The notes below the pieces were generated by a model. It saw nothing but the letters and a program-made list of their open reading frames with translations. It was not told the DNA's origin and ran no database searches. From Leucobacter aridicollis (GTDB lineage Bacteria > Actinomycetota > Actinomycetes > Actinomycetales > Microbacteriaceae), in contig NZ_JACCBD010000001.1 in the NCBI RefSeq assembly GCF_013409595.1, positions 1,178,001 to 1,242,000 on the forward strand: DNA of 64,000 bases, given 5' to 3'. Of this stretch, positions 15,618 to 24,700 are shown one piece after another (position 1 is the stretch's first letter; each line of letters opens with the position of its first letter). The position numbers were made by a program, and so were the translations under genes.

Positions 15618-17339
15618 ATGAGCGACCGGCACGAACCACGATTCACCAGGTTCAGTCTCGGACGCGTCCTGGACGACCTCGGGCTCACGCTGCTCGAGGT
15701 CGTCCACGGGCGCATTGACGATCAGCAGGACATCGGCGGAGTCGTCATTTACGACCCCGTCGACGAGCCGCTCTATCCGGCGCACGCCGTCGTGCTCGGC
15801 GTCGGGGTGCACGGCAGTGACGGGCTCAGCGACCTGCTCGCCGGGCTCGCCGGCCACACGATCGCGGCGGTCGTGGTGCGCTCGCCAGTCGAGATCACCG
15901 ACGAGGTACGCGCCCTGGCCGACGAACACGGCGTCGTCGTGCTCGGCCTCGCGCGCGGCGCGACGTGGACGCAGCTGGCGGCGCTGCTCCGGTCACTCCT
16001 CGCGGAGGACGACGTGGGGGACACCCACGTCGACTCGCTCGGCGGCATCCCGTCTGGCGACCTATTCGCCGTTGCGAACGCGATCTCCTCGCTGCTCGAC
16101 GCGCCCGTGACGATTGAGGATCGCTCCTCCCGCGTGCTCGCGTTCTCGGGCAGGCAGGAAGAGGCCGACCCGGCGCGCGCCGAAACGATCATCGGCAGGC
16201 GGGTGCCCGAGCGATACCGGCACCAGCTCACGCAGCAGGGCGTCTTCCGCGAGCTCTACCGCAGCGAGGACCCGGTGGTCATCGCGCGCATCGAGGCCGA
16301 GGCTGACATGTCGACGCAGCGCGTGGCGATCGGCGTGCGCGCTGGCGACGAGGTGCTCGGCTCGATCTGGGCGGCCATGGACGGACCGCTCACCGACGAG
16401 CGCAGGATCACGCTCCGCGACGCGGCCAAGCTCGTCGCGCTCCACCTGCTCCGCGTTCGCGCGGGCGCGGACGTGCAGCGCAGGCTCCGCGCCGAGCTGC
16501 TGAGCACCGCGCTCGAGGGCGGCTCCGGCGCGAGCGAGGCGCTCTCGCGGCTTAACCTGTCGGGCCAGCCGGTGTGCGTCGTTGCCGCGGTGCTCACCGA
16601 AACGGAGCACGGGGGAGCGGGCGGCGCGGATCAGGCGCTCATGGCCGAGCGCGAACGCTTCGCAGACGCGCTTGCCGTGCACCTCTCCGCGATGCGGCCG
16701 GGATCCGCCGTCGCGCTGCTCGGCGACACGGCGTACGGGATCCTCCCCGAGCCGAACGACCCGACGGGCGACCACGCGGTGCGCACGATGGAGGACTTTC
16801 TCGACCGCGTTGGCAGCCGCATGTCCGCCGTGATCGCGGTGGGGCCGCCAGCCGACGACATCGGGGGGATCTCGCGGTCGCGCGCCTCCGCGCGCCGGGT
16901 GCTCCGCGCGCTCCTCGAGCCGGCCGCCGGTCAGGCTGTCGCGCCGCAGGAACAGGCCGCTGCGGGCACGGCGGCTGCCGCAGGCGGGCGGCCACGCGCT
17001 GGCGGGTCGAGGTCGCGCGTGGCGCGACTCAGCGACGTTCACGCGTCGGTGCTGATGCTCGAGCTCCGCGACCTGATGGTCGTGCGCGGCGACGAGTTCA
17101 CGGGCCCGGTGTCGAGGCTCATGGAGCACGACGCGAAGCAGAAGGGGCATCTCGTCGACACGCTGCGCGCCTGGTTCGATCACTTCGGTGACGTCGCGAA
17201 GGCGGCCGACATGCTCTTCGTGCACCCGAACACGTTCAGGTACCGCCTGCGTCGGGCCGTCGAGATCAGCGGCATCGACCTCGACAACGCCGACGACAGG
17301 TTCGAGGCGATGCTCCAGCTGCGCCTGCTGGAACGCTAG
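15618..17339 (+). CDS. PucR-family transcriptional regulator
   Basis: A 573-residue regulator. The first 110 residues resemble the PucR N-terminal ligand domain (purine-catabolism-regulator-like), the middle is a GAF-like region with a variable, Ala/Gly-rich insert near 440-460, and the last 65 residues form the PucR-type helix-turn-helix (GDVAKAADMLFVHPNTFRYRLRR). It follows the D-peptide gene set with 54 bases between and has its own promoter, so it is the likely controller of that cluster. The activating ligand is unknown. I chose 15618 because a -10 hexamer overlaps the upstream ATG. Confidence 0.85.
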   Translation: MSDRHEPRFTRFSLGRVLDDLGLTLLEVVHGRIDDQQDIGGVVIYDPVDEPLYPAHAVVLGVGVHGSDGLSDLLAGLAGHTIAAVVVRSPVEITDEVRALADEHGVVVLGLARGATWTQLAALLRSLLAEDDVGDTHVDSLGGIPSGDLFAVANAISSLLDAPVTIEDRSSRVLAFSGRQEEADPARAETIIGRRVPERYRHQLTQQGVFRELYRSEDPVVIARIEAEADMSTQRVAIGVRAGDEVLGSIWAAMDGPLTDERRITLRDAAKLVALHLLRVRAGADVQRRLRAELLSTALEGGSGASEALSRLNLSGQPVCVVAAVLTETEHGGAGGADQALMAERERFADALAVHLSAMRPGSAVALLGDTAYGILPEPNDPTGDHAVRTMEDFLDRVGSRMSAVIAVGPPADDIGGISRSRASARRVLRALLEPAAGQAVAPQEQAAAGTAAAAGGRPRAGGSRSRVARLSDVHASVLMLELRDLMVVRGDEFTGPVSRLMEHDAKQKGHLVDTLRAWFDHFGDVAKAADMLFVHPNTFRYRLRRAVEISGIDLDNADDRFEAMLQLRLLER

Positions 17340-17367
17340 CGCGCGGGCGCTCTCCGCCGCCACAACG

Positions 17368-17411
17368 CACTGAGGGGGTGCGGATCCAGTTGGATCCGCA
17401 CCCCCTCAGTG
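17368..17411. terminator. Bidirectional terminator, 21-base perfect stem
   Basis: A 21-base perfect inverted repeat with a 2-base centre (17389-17390) lies between the convergent PucR-type and dehydrogenase genes. It closes the D-peptide region on the right. Confidence 0.85.
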
Positions 17412-17424
17412 GCTGCCGAAGCGC

Positions 17425-18780
17425 TTAGCCTGCGTAGCGGAAGAGCTTCTTGTTGGCGAACTCAAGCATGCCGACCTTGCCGAGCTCGCGCCCGTAGCCC
17501 GACTTCTTGACGCCGCCGAAGGGCACGTCAGCGCCCTCGAGGCCCGCGCCACCGATGAAGACCATGCCGACGTCGAGCTGGTTGCCGACCTGCTCCGCGC
17601 GATCGAGATCGTCGCAGATGATGACCGAGCCGAGGCCGTAGGGCGAGGAGTTGGCGAGCTGGATCGCCTCTTCGTCGCTCGATACCTTGTACAGCTGTGC
17701 GACGGGGCCGAACAGCTCCTGGCTGTAGACGTCCATCTTCGGGGTGATGTTCGTGATGATCGACGGGGTGTAGACGTTGCCCTCGGGCTCGTTGTTGCCA
17801 ACGACAACCTCGGCACCCTGGTCGATCGCGCCCTGCACCTGAGCAGCGAGGGTCTTCGTCGCAGCCTCAGACGACATCGGGCCGAAGTCGCCGTCGCTGT
17901 AGGACTGGCCGGCGATAGCGGCCTGGAACTTCTCCGAGAACTCGTCGAAGTACTTGTCCATGACCACGATGCGCTTCGAGCCGTTGCACGCCTGGCCGGT
18001 GTTCTCCATGCGGCCGCCGACAGCGTGCTCGACCGCGTGGTCGAGGTTTGCCGAGTCGAGCACGAGGAAGACGTCCGAGCCGCCGAGCTCGAGCACGCAC
18101 TTCTTCAGTGCGCGGCCGGCCTGCTCAGCGACGATCGCGCCTGCGCGCTCCGAACCGGTGAGCGAGACGCCCTGCACGCGGTCATCGGCGATGATGTCGC
18201 TGACCTGCTCGTGCGTCGCGAAGACGTTGACGTAGGCACCCTTGGGGAAGCCGGCGTCGAGGAACAGCTGCTCGAGCGCGAGGGCCGACTCGGGGCACTG
18301 CGCAGCGTGCTTGAGGATGATGGTGTTGCCGAGAATCAGGTTCGGCACGGCGAAGCGCGCGACCTGGTAGTACGGGTAGTTCCACGGCATGATGCCGAGG
18401 ATGACGCCGGTGCCCTGGAAACGGAAGAACGTCTTCAGGCCGTCCTCGACCTCGAGGTGCTCGTCCGCGAGCCACTTCTCAGCGTTGTCTGCGAACGCAG
18501 CGGTGATCGCGCCCGAGAACTCGGCCTCGCCGATCGACTGGTCGAGGGGCTTGCCCATCTCGCGGTTGATGATCGCGCCGAGTTCTTCCTTGCGCTCGTC
18601 GAAGAGCTCCGCGGCACGCTTTGCGAGTGCGGCGCGCTCGGCGACGGTGGTCTTGCGCGACCACTCCTGGTAGGTCTGCTGCGTCGAAGCGAGTGCCGCT
18701 TCGATGTCAGCAGCGGTCGCGTCCGGGTACTCTGCGAGCTTCTCGCCCGTAGCCGGGTTAATGACGGCGAAGGTGCCCAT
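17425..18780 (-). CDS. gabD: NAD(P)-dependent succinate-semialdehyde dehydrogenase
   Basis: A 451-residue aldehyde dehydrogenase of the short GabD1/Sad type common in actinobacteria. The catalytic glutamate is E231 (LELGGSD) and the nucleophile C265 (NTGQACNGSKR). The N-terminal INPATGE and MPWNYP segments are family-typical. It oxidises succinate semialdehyde or related aldehydes to the acid in the cytoplasm. ATG 18780 follows AAGGAG. It is convergent with the PucR-type gene and probably monocistronic. Substrate is inferred from subfamily only. Confidence 0.88.
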   Translation of the reverse strand: MGTFAVINPATGEKLAEYPDATAADIEAALASTQQTYQEWSRKTTVAERAALAKRAAELFDERKEELGAIINREMGKPLDQSIGEAEFSGAITAAFADNAEKWLADEHLEVEDGLKTFFRFQGTGVILGIMPWNYPYYQVARFAVPNLILGNTIILKHAAQCPESALALEQLFLDAGFPKGAYVNVFATHEQVSDIIADDRVQGVSLTGSERAGAIVAEQAGRALKKCVLELGGSDVFLVLDSANLDHAVEHAVGGRMENTGQACNGSKRIVVMDKYFDEFSEKFQAAIAGQSYSDGDFGPMSSEAATKTLAAQVQGAIDQGAEVVVGNNEPEGNVYTPSIITNITPKMDVYSQELFGPVAQLYKVSSDEEAIQLANSSPYGLGSVIICDDLDRAEQVGNQLDVGMVFIGGAGLEGADVPFGGVKKSGYGRELGKVGMLEFANKKLFRYAG

Positions 18781-18909
18781 AGTTGACTCACTCCTTAGTG
18801 ACTTCGTCGGTGACTGGTTGAGGCTAGTCTTTCACACCTCGATGAGTATCACTAGCGTCCCACGCGCTGCTCTTTTGGCGATCCTGATGGGGCAACAATG
18901 ATCGATTCG

Positions 18910-19845
18910 CTAGGAGGTGTGCTCTTCCGCGACTGATTCCGCAGCATTGGTGCTCAGCGGTTTCTCAGGCGCCTGAGCGCTCCGGGCGCGTCGCCTGCGC
19001 CGGCGCAGCGGGATGAAGATCGCCGCGACCACGATCGCCAGCAGCGCGAGCCACGGCAGCGCGAATCCGAGGCCGACGAACGCCCCGACGAAGAACGAAC
19101 CGATCGAGGCGACGCCGGCCTGCAGGGCGTCCCAGAAGGAGTGCGGCCCGCCGCCGGGAAGCGGGCTCTGCTCGCTCAACGACACCCAGATGCTCGCCTG
19201 CTCGACCTGACCTTCGAGAGACTCGAGCTGCGCCCTCAGCCCGTCGAGCTCCTGCTGTCTCCCGGACAGGGCGCTCTCTGCCTCGATGAGCTCACTCGTC
19301 GTGGCGGCCCCCGCCATGAGGTCGGTGAGCCGCGCGACGGAAGCCTCCAGCGCGGCGACGCGCGCCGTGAGATCGACGTGGACCTCGGTGACGTCTTCGG
19401 CGGACCGTGAGTCAGCCGTCACGTCGCCGAGCTTGCCGAGGTCTGCGATGGCCTCGTCGAGGCGCTCCGCGGGGACTCTGATCGCGACCTCCCCGGTTCT
19501 CGCGGTGCCCCCATCGCCACTGATCGACTGGGACGACACCGAGCCCCCGAGGCGCTTGGCGAGGGCGGCAACGTCGTCTGCGGCGTCGCGCGCGTTCTGC
19601 ACTGTGAGCGCCACCGACGCCGAGCGGACGATCGAGCGAGTTTCGCCCGCCTCGGCCGTGCGGTTACCGTCGACGATGCCGGAGCTCTGCTCCGCCATAC
19701 TGTCGGAGGACGAGGCGAACTCTCCGCCCGCCATCGAATCAATGGCGGGAACGCCGGCGACGTCTGGCGACGAGGCAGCGCACCCCGCGAGGCCGACCGC
19801 CAGGAGGGTAGCGGCAGCTGCCGCCAGGAGTCGCGTGGTTCTCAT
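18910..19845 (-). CDS. DUF4349 lipoprotein
   Basis: A 311-residue protein with a lipoprotein signal (LAGC, Cys 22), a Ser-rich spacer, then the DUF4349 domain (about 68-255) that includes a coiled-coil stretch near 160-215 (TARVAALEASVARLTDLM ... QQELDGLRAQLESLEGQV). A C-terminal membrane helix (about 252-275) and an Arg-rich cytoplasmic tail follow. It is anchored at both ends and faces the outside. Function of the family is unknown. The start is supported by a -10 hexamer 6 bases upstream and no Shine-Dalgarno sequence. Confidence 0.88.
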   Translation of the reverse strand: MRTTRLLAAAAATLLAVGLAGCAASSPDVAGVPAIDSMAGGEFASSSDSMAEQSSGIVDGNRTAEAGETRSIVRSASVALTVQNARDAADDVAALAKRLGGSVSSQSISGDGGTARTGEVAIRVPAERLDEAIADLGKLGDVTADSRSAEDVTEVHVDLTARVAALEASVARLTDLMAGAATTSELIEAESALSGRQQELDGLRAQLESLEGQVEQASIWVSLSEQSPLPGGGPHSFWDALQAGVASIGSFFVGAFVGLGFALPWLALLAIVVAAIFIPLRRRRRRARSAQAPEKPLSTNAAESVAEEHTS

Positions 19846-19851
19846 GAGCTA

Positions 19852-19857
19852 ACGATA
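19852..19857 (-). promoter_or_regulatory. -10 element, leaderless promoter of the DUF4349 gene
   Basis: On the minus strand TATCGT lies 6 bases before the ATG at 19845. Confidence 0.5.
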
Positions 19858-19897
19858 GCCAGGCGGGGAAGACCCCGGAAGAGCAGCCCCCGGATCG

Positions 19898-21124
19898 TTA
19901 CGGGAGCGGGAGGGTGATCGTGCCGGTCTCCGGCGGCTGCTCGATGTCGCGGTCCTTGAGGTCCGGCACCCACCTCGTGGTGCACAGCGCGACGACGCCC
20001 GCGACGAGGATGAGGCCGGTCGATACGATGATCGCGCCCTGCGCGCCCATCGCGTCGATCGCGACGCCAGCAATCGCCGACCCCGTTGCGACGCCGACGA
20101 GCTGCCCGGTGCCGATCCAGCCGAACGCCTCGGCGGTCTCCGAGAACTTCACGGTCGACCCGATCATGCTCGAGATGCCAGCGAAGGTCGGGGCCGTTCC
20201 CAGGCCACCGATGAACAGCACGATCGACAGCCACCAGATGTTCAGGCTGACGAGGCAGGCGGCGGTGCCGACGAGCACCACGCCGATCCTGATCGCGAGC
20301 GACCACGGGCGCAGCGGGCGGTGCCCGATGATGAGTCCGCCCACGAGCGAGCCGCCAGCAAACACTGCGAGGACGATACCCGACTCGATGCTCGAGTGGC
20401 CGCCCTCCGCAGCGGGGGCGAACGCGCGCACGACGCCTGCCTCGATCGCCGCGAAGGACGCGACGAAGAAGAAGCCGATGACGGTCGCGATGATGACGGT
20501 CGGGCGCTTCAGCACAGCGCCAAGGCTCGCCTTCGACGGCGGAATCTTCACGACCCCGACCGGGCGGCTCATGATGAACCAGGCCCCGCCGAGCAGCATG
20601 AACGCGGCGGCGACCGACAGCCCGACCGCGGTGCCGAACTGGGCGGCAACGAAGACGGCGATGACCGGGCCGAGCACCCAGATGAGCTCCTGCGCCGCCG
20701 CGTCAAGCGAGAACAGCGCCGAGATCTGCTTGCCGGGCACGAGGCGCGGGTAAAGGGTACGCACGGCGGGAGTGATCGGTGGCGTCGTCAGGCCGATCGA
20801 GAATGAGATCAGCGCGGTCACCGCGAGCGGCAGATGCACGAACGCGATGAGCACGATGAAGCCGCTGCAGAGCACCGAGGTGATCCACAGCACGCGGCGC
20901 ATGCCGAAGCGGCCCATGAGGCGGCTCGACAGCGGCCCCGAGATCGCCTGGCCGATGCTTTGCGTCGCGAGCACGATGCCGGCAGCGGTGTACTCGCCGA
21001 ACTGCTCCTGCATGTGCAGGAGCACGATAATGGACAGCATCCCAAACGGGAACCTCGCGGTGAGCTGCGAGAAAAGAATACGAAAAACGCCCTCATTGCG
21101 CGCGAGGTCGCGGTAAATGCCCAT
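19898..21124 (-). CDS. MFS transporter
   Basis: A 408-residue major-facilitator carrier with about 12 membrane helices. The loop after helix 2 reads SSRLMGRFGMRR, a variant of the family's conserved GxxxDRxGRR motif A. It most resembles drug or sugar efflux carriers of the YfcJ/SetA-like kind, but substrate is not readable. It lies upstream of the DUF4349 gene on the same strand with 52 bases between, and that gene has its own promoter. The ATG at 21124 is preceded by TAGAAT at 6 bases. Confidence 0.85.
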   Translation of the reverse strand: MGIYRDLARNEGVFRILFSQLTARFPFGMLSIIVLLHMQEQFGEYTAAGIVLATQSIGQAISGPLSSRLMGRFGMRRVLWITSVLCSGFIVLIAFVHLPLAVTALISFSIGLTTPPITPAVRTLYPRLVPGKQISALFSLDAAAQELIWVLGPVIAVFVAAQFGTAVGLSVAAAFMLLGGAWFIMSRPVGVVKIPPSKASLGAVLKRPTVIIATVIGFFFVASFAAIEAGVVRAFAPAAEGGHSSIESGIVLAVFAGGSLVGGLIIGHRPLRPWSLAIRIGVVLVGTAACLVSLNIWWLSIVLFIGGLGTAPTFAGISSMIGSTVKFSETAEAFGWIGTGQLVGVATGSAIAGVAIDAMGAQGAIIVSTGLILVAGVVALCTTRWVPDLKDRDIEQPPETGTITLPLP

Positions 21125-21130
21125 CAGGCG

Positions 21131-21136
21131 ATTCTA
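21131..21136 (-). promoter_or_regulatory. -10 element, leaderless promoter of the MFS gene
   Basis: On the minus strand TAGAAT lies 6 bases before the ATG at 21124; no Shine-Dalgarno is present. Confidence 0.55.
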
Positions 21137-21272
21137 GTCCTCGCGGGCACCCCGAATCGACACGCTTCGCGGTTTTGGCACGGTGAATAATTGGGGGGAT
21201 TCGAGAGGCCATGTTGAGGGCACCTGCTAGGGTCGGGGCACCAGCTGAGGATTCGTGAAGGAGCGAAGTATC

Positions 21273-21734
21273 ATGCCAGGCACTTCTCGCCCGAACCAGG
21301 CCTGGGGCCTCGTCACGCTTGCCGTGGCGACGACTCTCACGCTCGCAGCCTGTGCCCCGGCGGCTACCCCTGAGTCGCAGGACGGTGCTGAGCCCGCGGA
21401 AACGCAGGCAGGTCCCACGGACGCTGCGTTCGTGTGCGGTCAGCTCAACGCGCTGGAGGCCGCCCACTGGCGTGCGGGGATCGACGAGGGCAAAGGGGTG
21501 CTGGCGGGTGACGCGGCCGACGCCGTCCGGAACTCGGTGTTCGACGGCTACGCCACGATCATGGAGCGGGCTCCCGGCGAACTCAGCAGCAAGGTGGTGG
21601 CGCTCCGAGAGAGCGCCGAGGCCGACCCTCGCGATCCCGGGGCGATTGAAGAGGCAAGCCGGGCGCTGGGAAGCGCGTGCGAGGAGGCCGGTGTACCGCT
21701 CGGGATACTCGCGCGTCCGGGCGACGGCGGCTAG
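21273..21734 (+). CDS. Small secreted lipoprotein of unknown function
   Basis: A 153-residue protein with a signal peptide and lipobox LAAC (Cys about 27), an acidic Pro/Glu-rich spacer, then an alpha-helical domain with two cysteines (FVCGQLNALE and LGSACEEAG) that may form a disulphide. I do not recognise a family. ATG 21273 is chosen over the GTG at 21255 because AAGGAGCGA stands 8 bases before it. The gene is convergent with the helicase gene, 15 bases away. Confidence 0.8.
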   Translation: MPGTSRPNQAWGLVTLAVATTLTLAACAPAATPESQDGAEPAETQAGPTDAAFVCGQLNALEAAHWRAGIDEGKGVLAGDAADAVRNSVFDGYATIMERAPGELSSKVVALRESAEADPRDPGAIEEASRALGSACEEAGVPLGILARPGDGG

Positions 21735-21749
21735 CCCGCCGCACCGCCG

Positions 21750-24700
21750 TTAGCCTGCGAGCGCCTTCTGGATCCGCTGCAGCGACACCGCCTCGGAAGC
21801 ACGGAGCTGCTGCGCGAACAGGCTGACCCTGAACTCCTCGATGAGCCAGCGGGTGCGCTCGATGTGCGCAGGCGCGTCGACAGGCAGCGGAATCTTACCT
21901 CCAGCCTCGTCGAAGAGCACGAGCGCGCGGTCGACGTCGTTCTGCCAGGCCCGGTCACGTCCAGGGTTCGCCGGCAGCGCCTGCATGCGCAGCCGCAGCG
22001 CTTCGAGGTAGACGGGAACGCGCTCGAGCTGGGTCGCGCCGGTCCGCGACACGAAGCCGTCGAAGACAAGGCCGTCGAGTTGCTTCGCGGCGTCGGCGAC
22101 CTGGCCGAGCACCTGCAGCGACTTCGCCTGGTCGATTGCTTTCTTCGCCAGGCGCGCCCCGTCGAGGACCTTCGCGGTGAGCGCGATCGTGCCGTAGATC
22201 TCGTCGATGAGGCTGCGCGCGTAGTCGTTCGCGATCGCCTCGAAGTCGGCCGCGCGCCAGACGAGGCCGTCGGGTGCGTGGCGCTGAATCACCCGATCCG
22301 CAACGGCGAGTGAGACGTCGGCGATCGCGGTGTCGAGCGAGCGGTACGGGCCGGCCCCGAGCAGCAGCTTCTCCTGATTTGAGAGGTGGTCGCGCACGTA
22401 GCTCGCGGGCGACGGGCTCGACAGCACGACGAGGCGGCGGATCCCGCGCCGCGAGGCGCGCCGCTGCTCCGCCTCATCGGCAACGAGTCCGAGATCAACG
22501 CTCGTGCGCCGATCCACGATCGCCGGGTAGGCGCGAACGACTCCCGCGCTGCCCGACCGACCCTTTGCGTAGCTCGAATCCACGTGCTTGGGGAGGTCAC
22601 CGAACTCCCACGTCGTCGCGCCGGTGCGCTCGAGCTCGCTCTTCGGGAGCGCCGCCTGCGCAACCCTGGCGACGCCCTTCGTCGCCTGCTCCTTGTGCTT
22701 CGCCTGGAGCTCGGCGAGATCCTTGCCGGCCCCGACCGTGCGGCCGCGCGCGTCAATGACGCGGAACGTCGGCGTGAGGTGCGCAGGGAGCCGCGACGGG
22801 TCGAAGTCGCTTGGCTGCACCTGCTGGCTCGTGCGGCGCCTGATCTCGTCGGCGAGGAGCTGCGTGAGCGACACGTCGGCGCCACCCGCGCCGTCGCCGT
22901 CGAGCTTCGGGCCCACCGCGCTGAGCAGTGTGCGCGCCCAGTCCGCGGCGGGGACGACGTGCTTGCGGATCGCCTTCGGCAGCGTCTTGATGAGCGCGGT
23001 GACGAGCTCCTCGCGCATGCCGGGCACGAGCTTCTCGAAGTCGCCCTGCGCGAGGCGCGGGAGAAGGGGGAGCGGCACGTTCACGGTGACGCCGTCGTCG
23101 TCGCTCGTGGGGTCGAACCGGTACTTGAGCTTCAGCGACTGGTCACCGTGCTGCCACTGGCGCGGGTACTCGGCCTCATCGACCTCGACCGACTCTTCCT
23201 CGAGCAGGTCCTCGCGCTTGAGATGGAGGTACTGCGGATCCTCCGACCGCTTCGTCTTCCACCAGCCCTCGAAGTCGCGCGTGCTCGCGACGTCCTTCGG
23301 GATGCGCGCATCGTAGAACTCGAACACCGCCTCGTCGCCGTCGAGAATGTCGCGGCGGCGGGTACGCTCCTCGAGCTGCACGAGCTCGCGCCGGAGCTGG
23401 TGATTCGCGCGGTCGAACGCCTGCGGCGAATCCCAGTCGCCGTCGACGAGCGCGTGCCTGATGAACAGCTCGCGCGCCTCGACCGGGTCGAACCGTGAGA
23501 GCTGCACGCGACGGCCGGTGACGATGGGCACGCCGTACAGCGTGACGCGCTCGGTCGCGACGGCCGCGCCCTGCTTGCGCTCCCAGCGGGGCTCGGAGAG
23601 CTGACGCTTCGCGAGGGAGCCCGCGAGCTCCTCAGCCCACTCGGGCTCGACCTGGGCGTTCGAGCGCGCGAACAGCCGGCTCGTCTCGACGAGCTCGACG
23701 CTCATCACGACCTCCGGCGGTTTCTTCGCGAGCACCGATCCCGGGTAGAGCACGAACCGGGTGCCGCGCGAGCCGAGATACTCCTGCGCCGGCTTGCGCT
23801 TCACCGCGCCGGGCACCTCGCGACCGCGGCCCGGGGTGGTCCGATCCTGCCGGTCATCGCGCACGCCGAGCTGCGAGAGGAGACCCGCGAGCACCGACCG
23901 GTGAATGAGTTCCGCCGACCCGCCGGTGTCCTCCCGCACCTGCCCCTTGACGCCCGCTGCCCGAGACAGCTGCCTGACGAGGTCCATCCACTCACGCACC
24001 CGCAGGAAGTTCAAGAACTCCTTCTTGCAGAGCCTGCGGAACGCGCTCGACGAGAGCTCGGCCTGCTGCTTCTGCAGGTGGTTCCAGAGATTGAGCAGGG
24101 TCATGAGATCGCCGAGCGGGTCGTTGAACCGCGCGTGGAACTGATCGGCCTGCGCGCGCTCTGCGACGGGCCGCTCGCGCACGTCCTGGATAGTGAGCCC
24201 CGCGACGATTGCGAGCACCTCAGGGACGACCTCGTGCCTGCGCGCCTCGATCACCATGCGCGCAAACCGTGGCTCGATCGGCAGCCGGGCGAGCTCGCGG
24301 CCGGTCTTCGTGATCGCGTGGGTCGCGCCGCCAGAAGTCGCACCGTCGGATGCCGCGGCCTCCGAGTCGCGCTTCGCACGGCCCCGGCTGGCCGGGCGCA
24401 CCGCCCCGAGCTCCTCGAGCAGGCCGAGGCCGTCGCGAATCCCGCGCTGGTCCGGGGGAGTGAGGAACGGGAAGCCCGCGATGTCGCCGAGCCCGAGCGA
24501 AAGCATCTGCAGGATCACGCTCGCGAGGCCGGTGCGCCGGATCTCCGGCTCCGTGAACGCGGGGCGAGACTCGAAGTCCTCCTCGCTGTACAGCCGGATC
24601 GCGATGCCGTTGCTCGTGCGCCCTGACCGGCCGGAGCGCTGGTTCGCGCTCGCCTGCGAAATCGCCTCGATCGGGAGCCGCTGCACCTTCGACCGCGACG

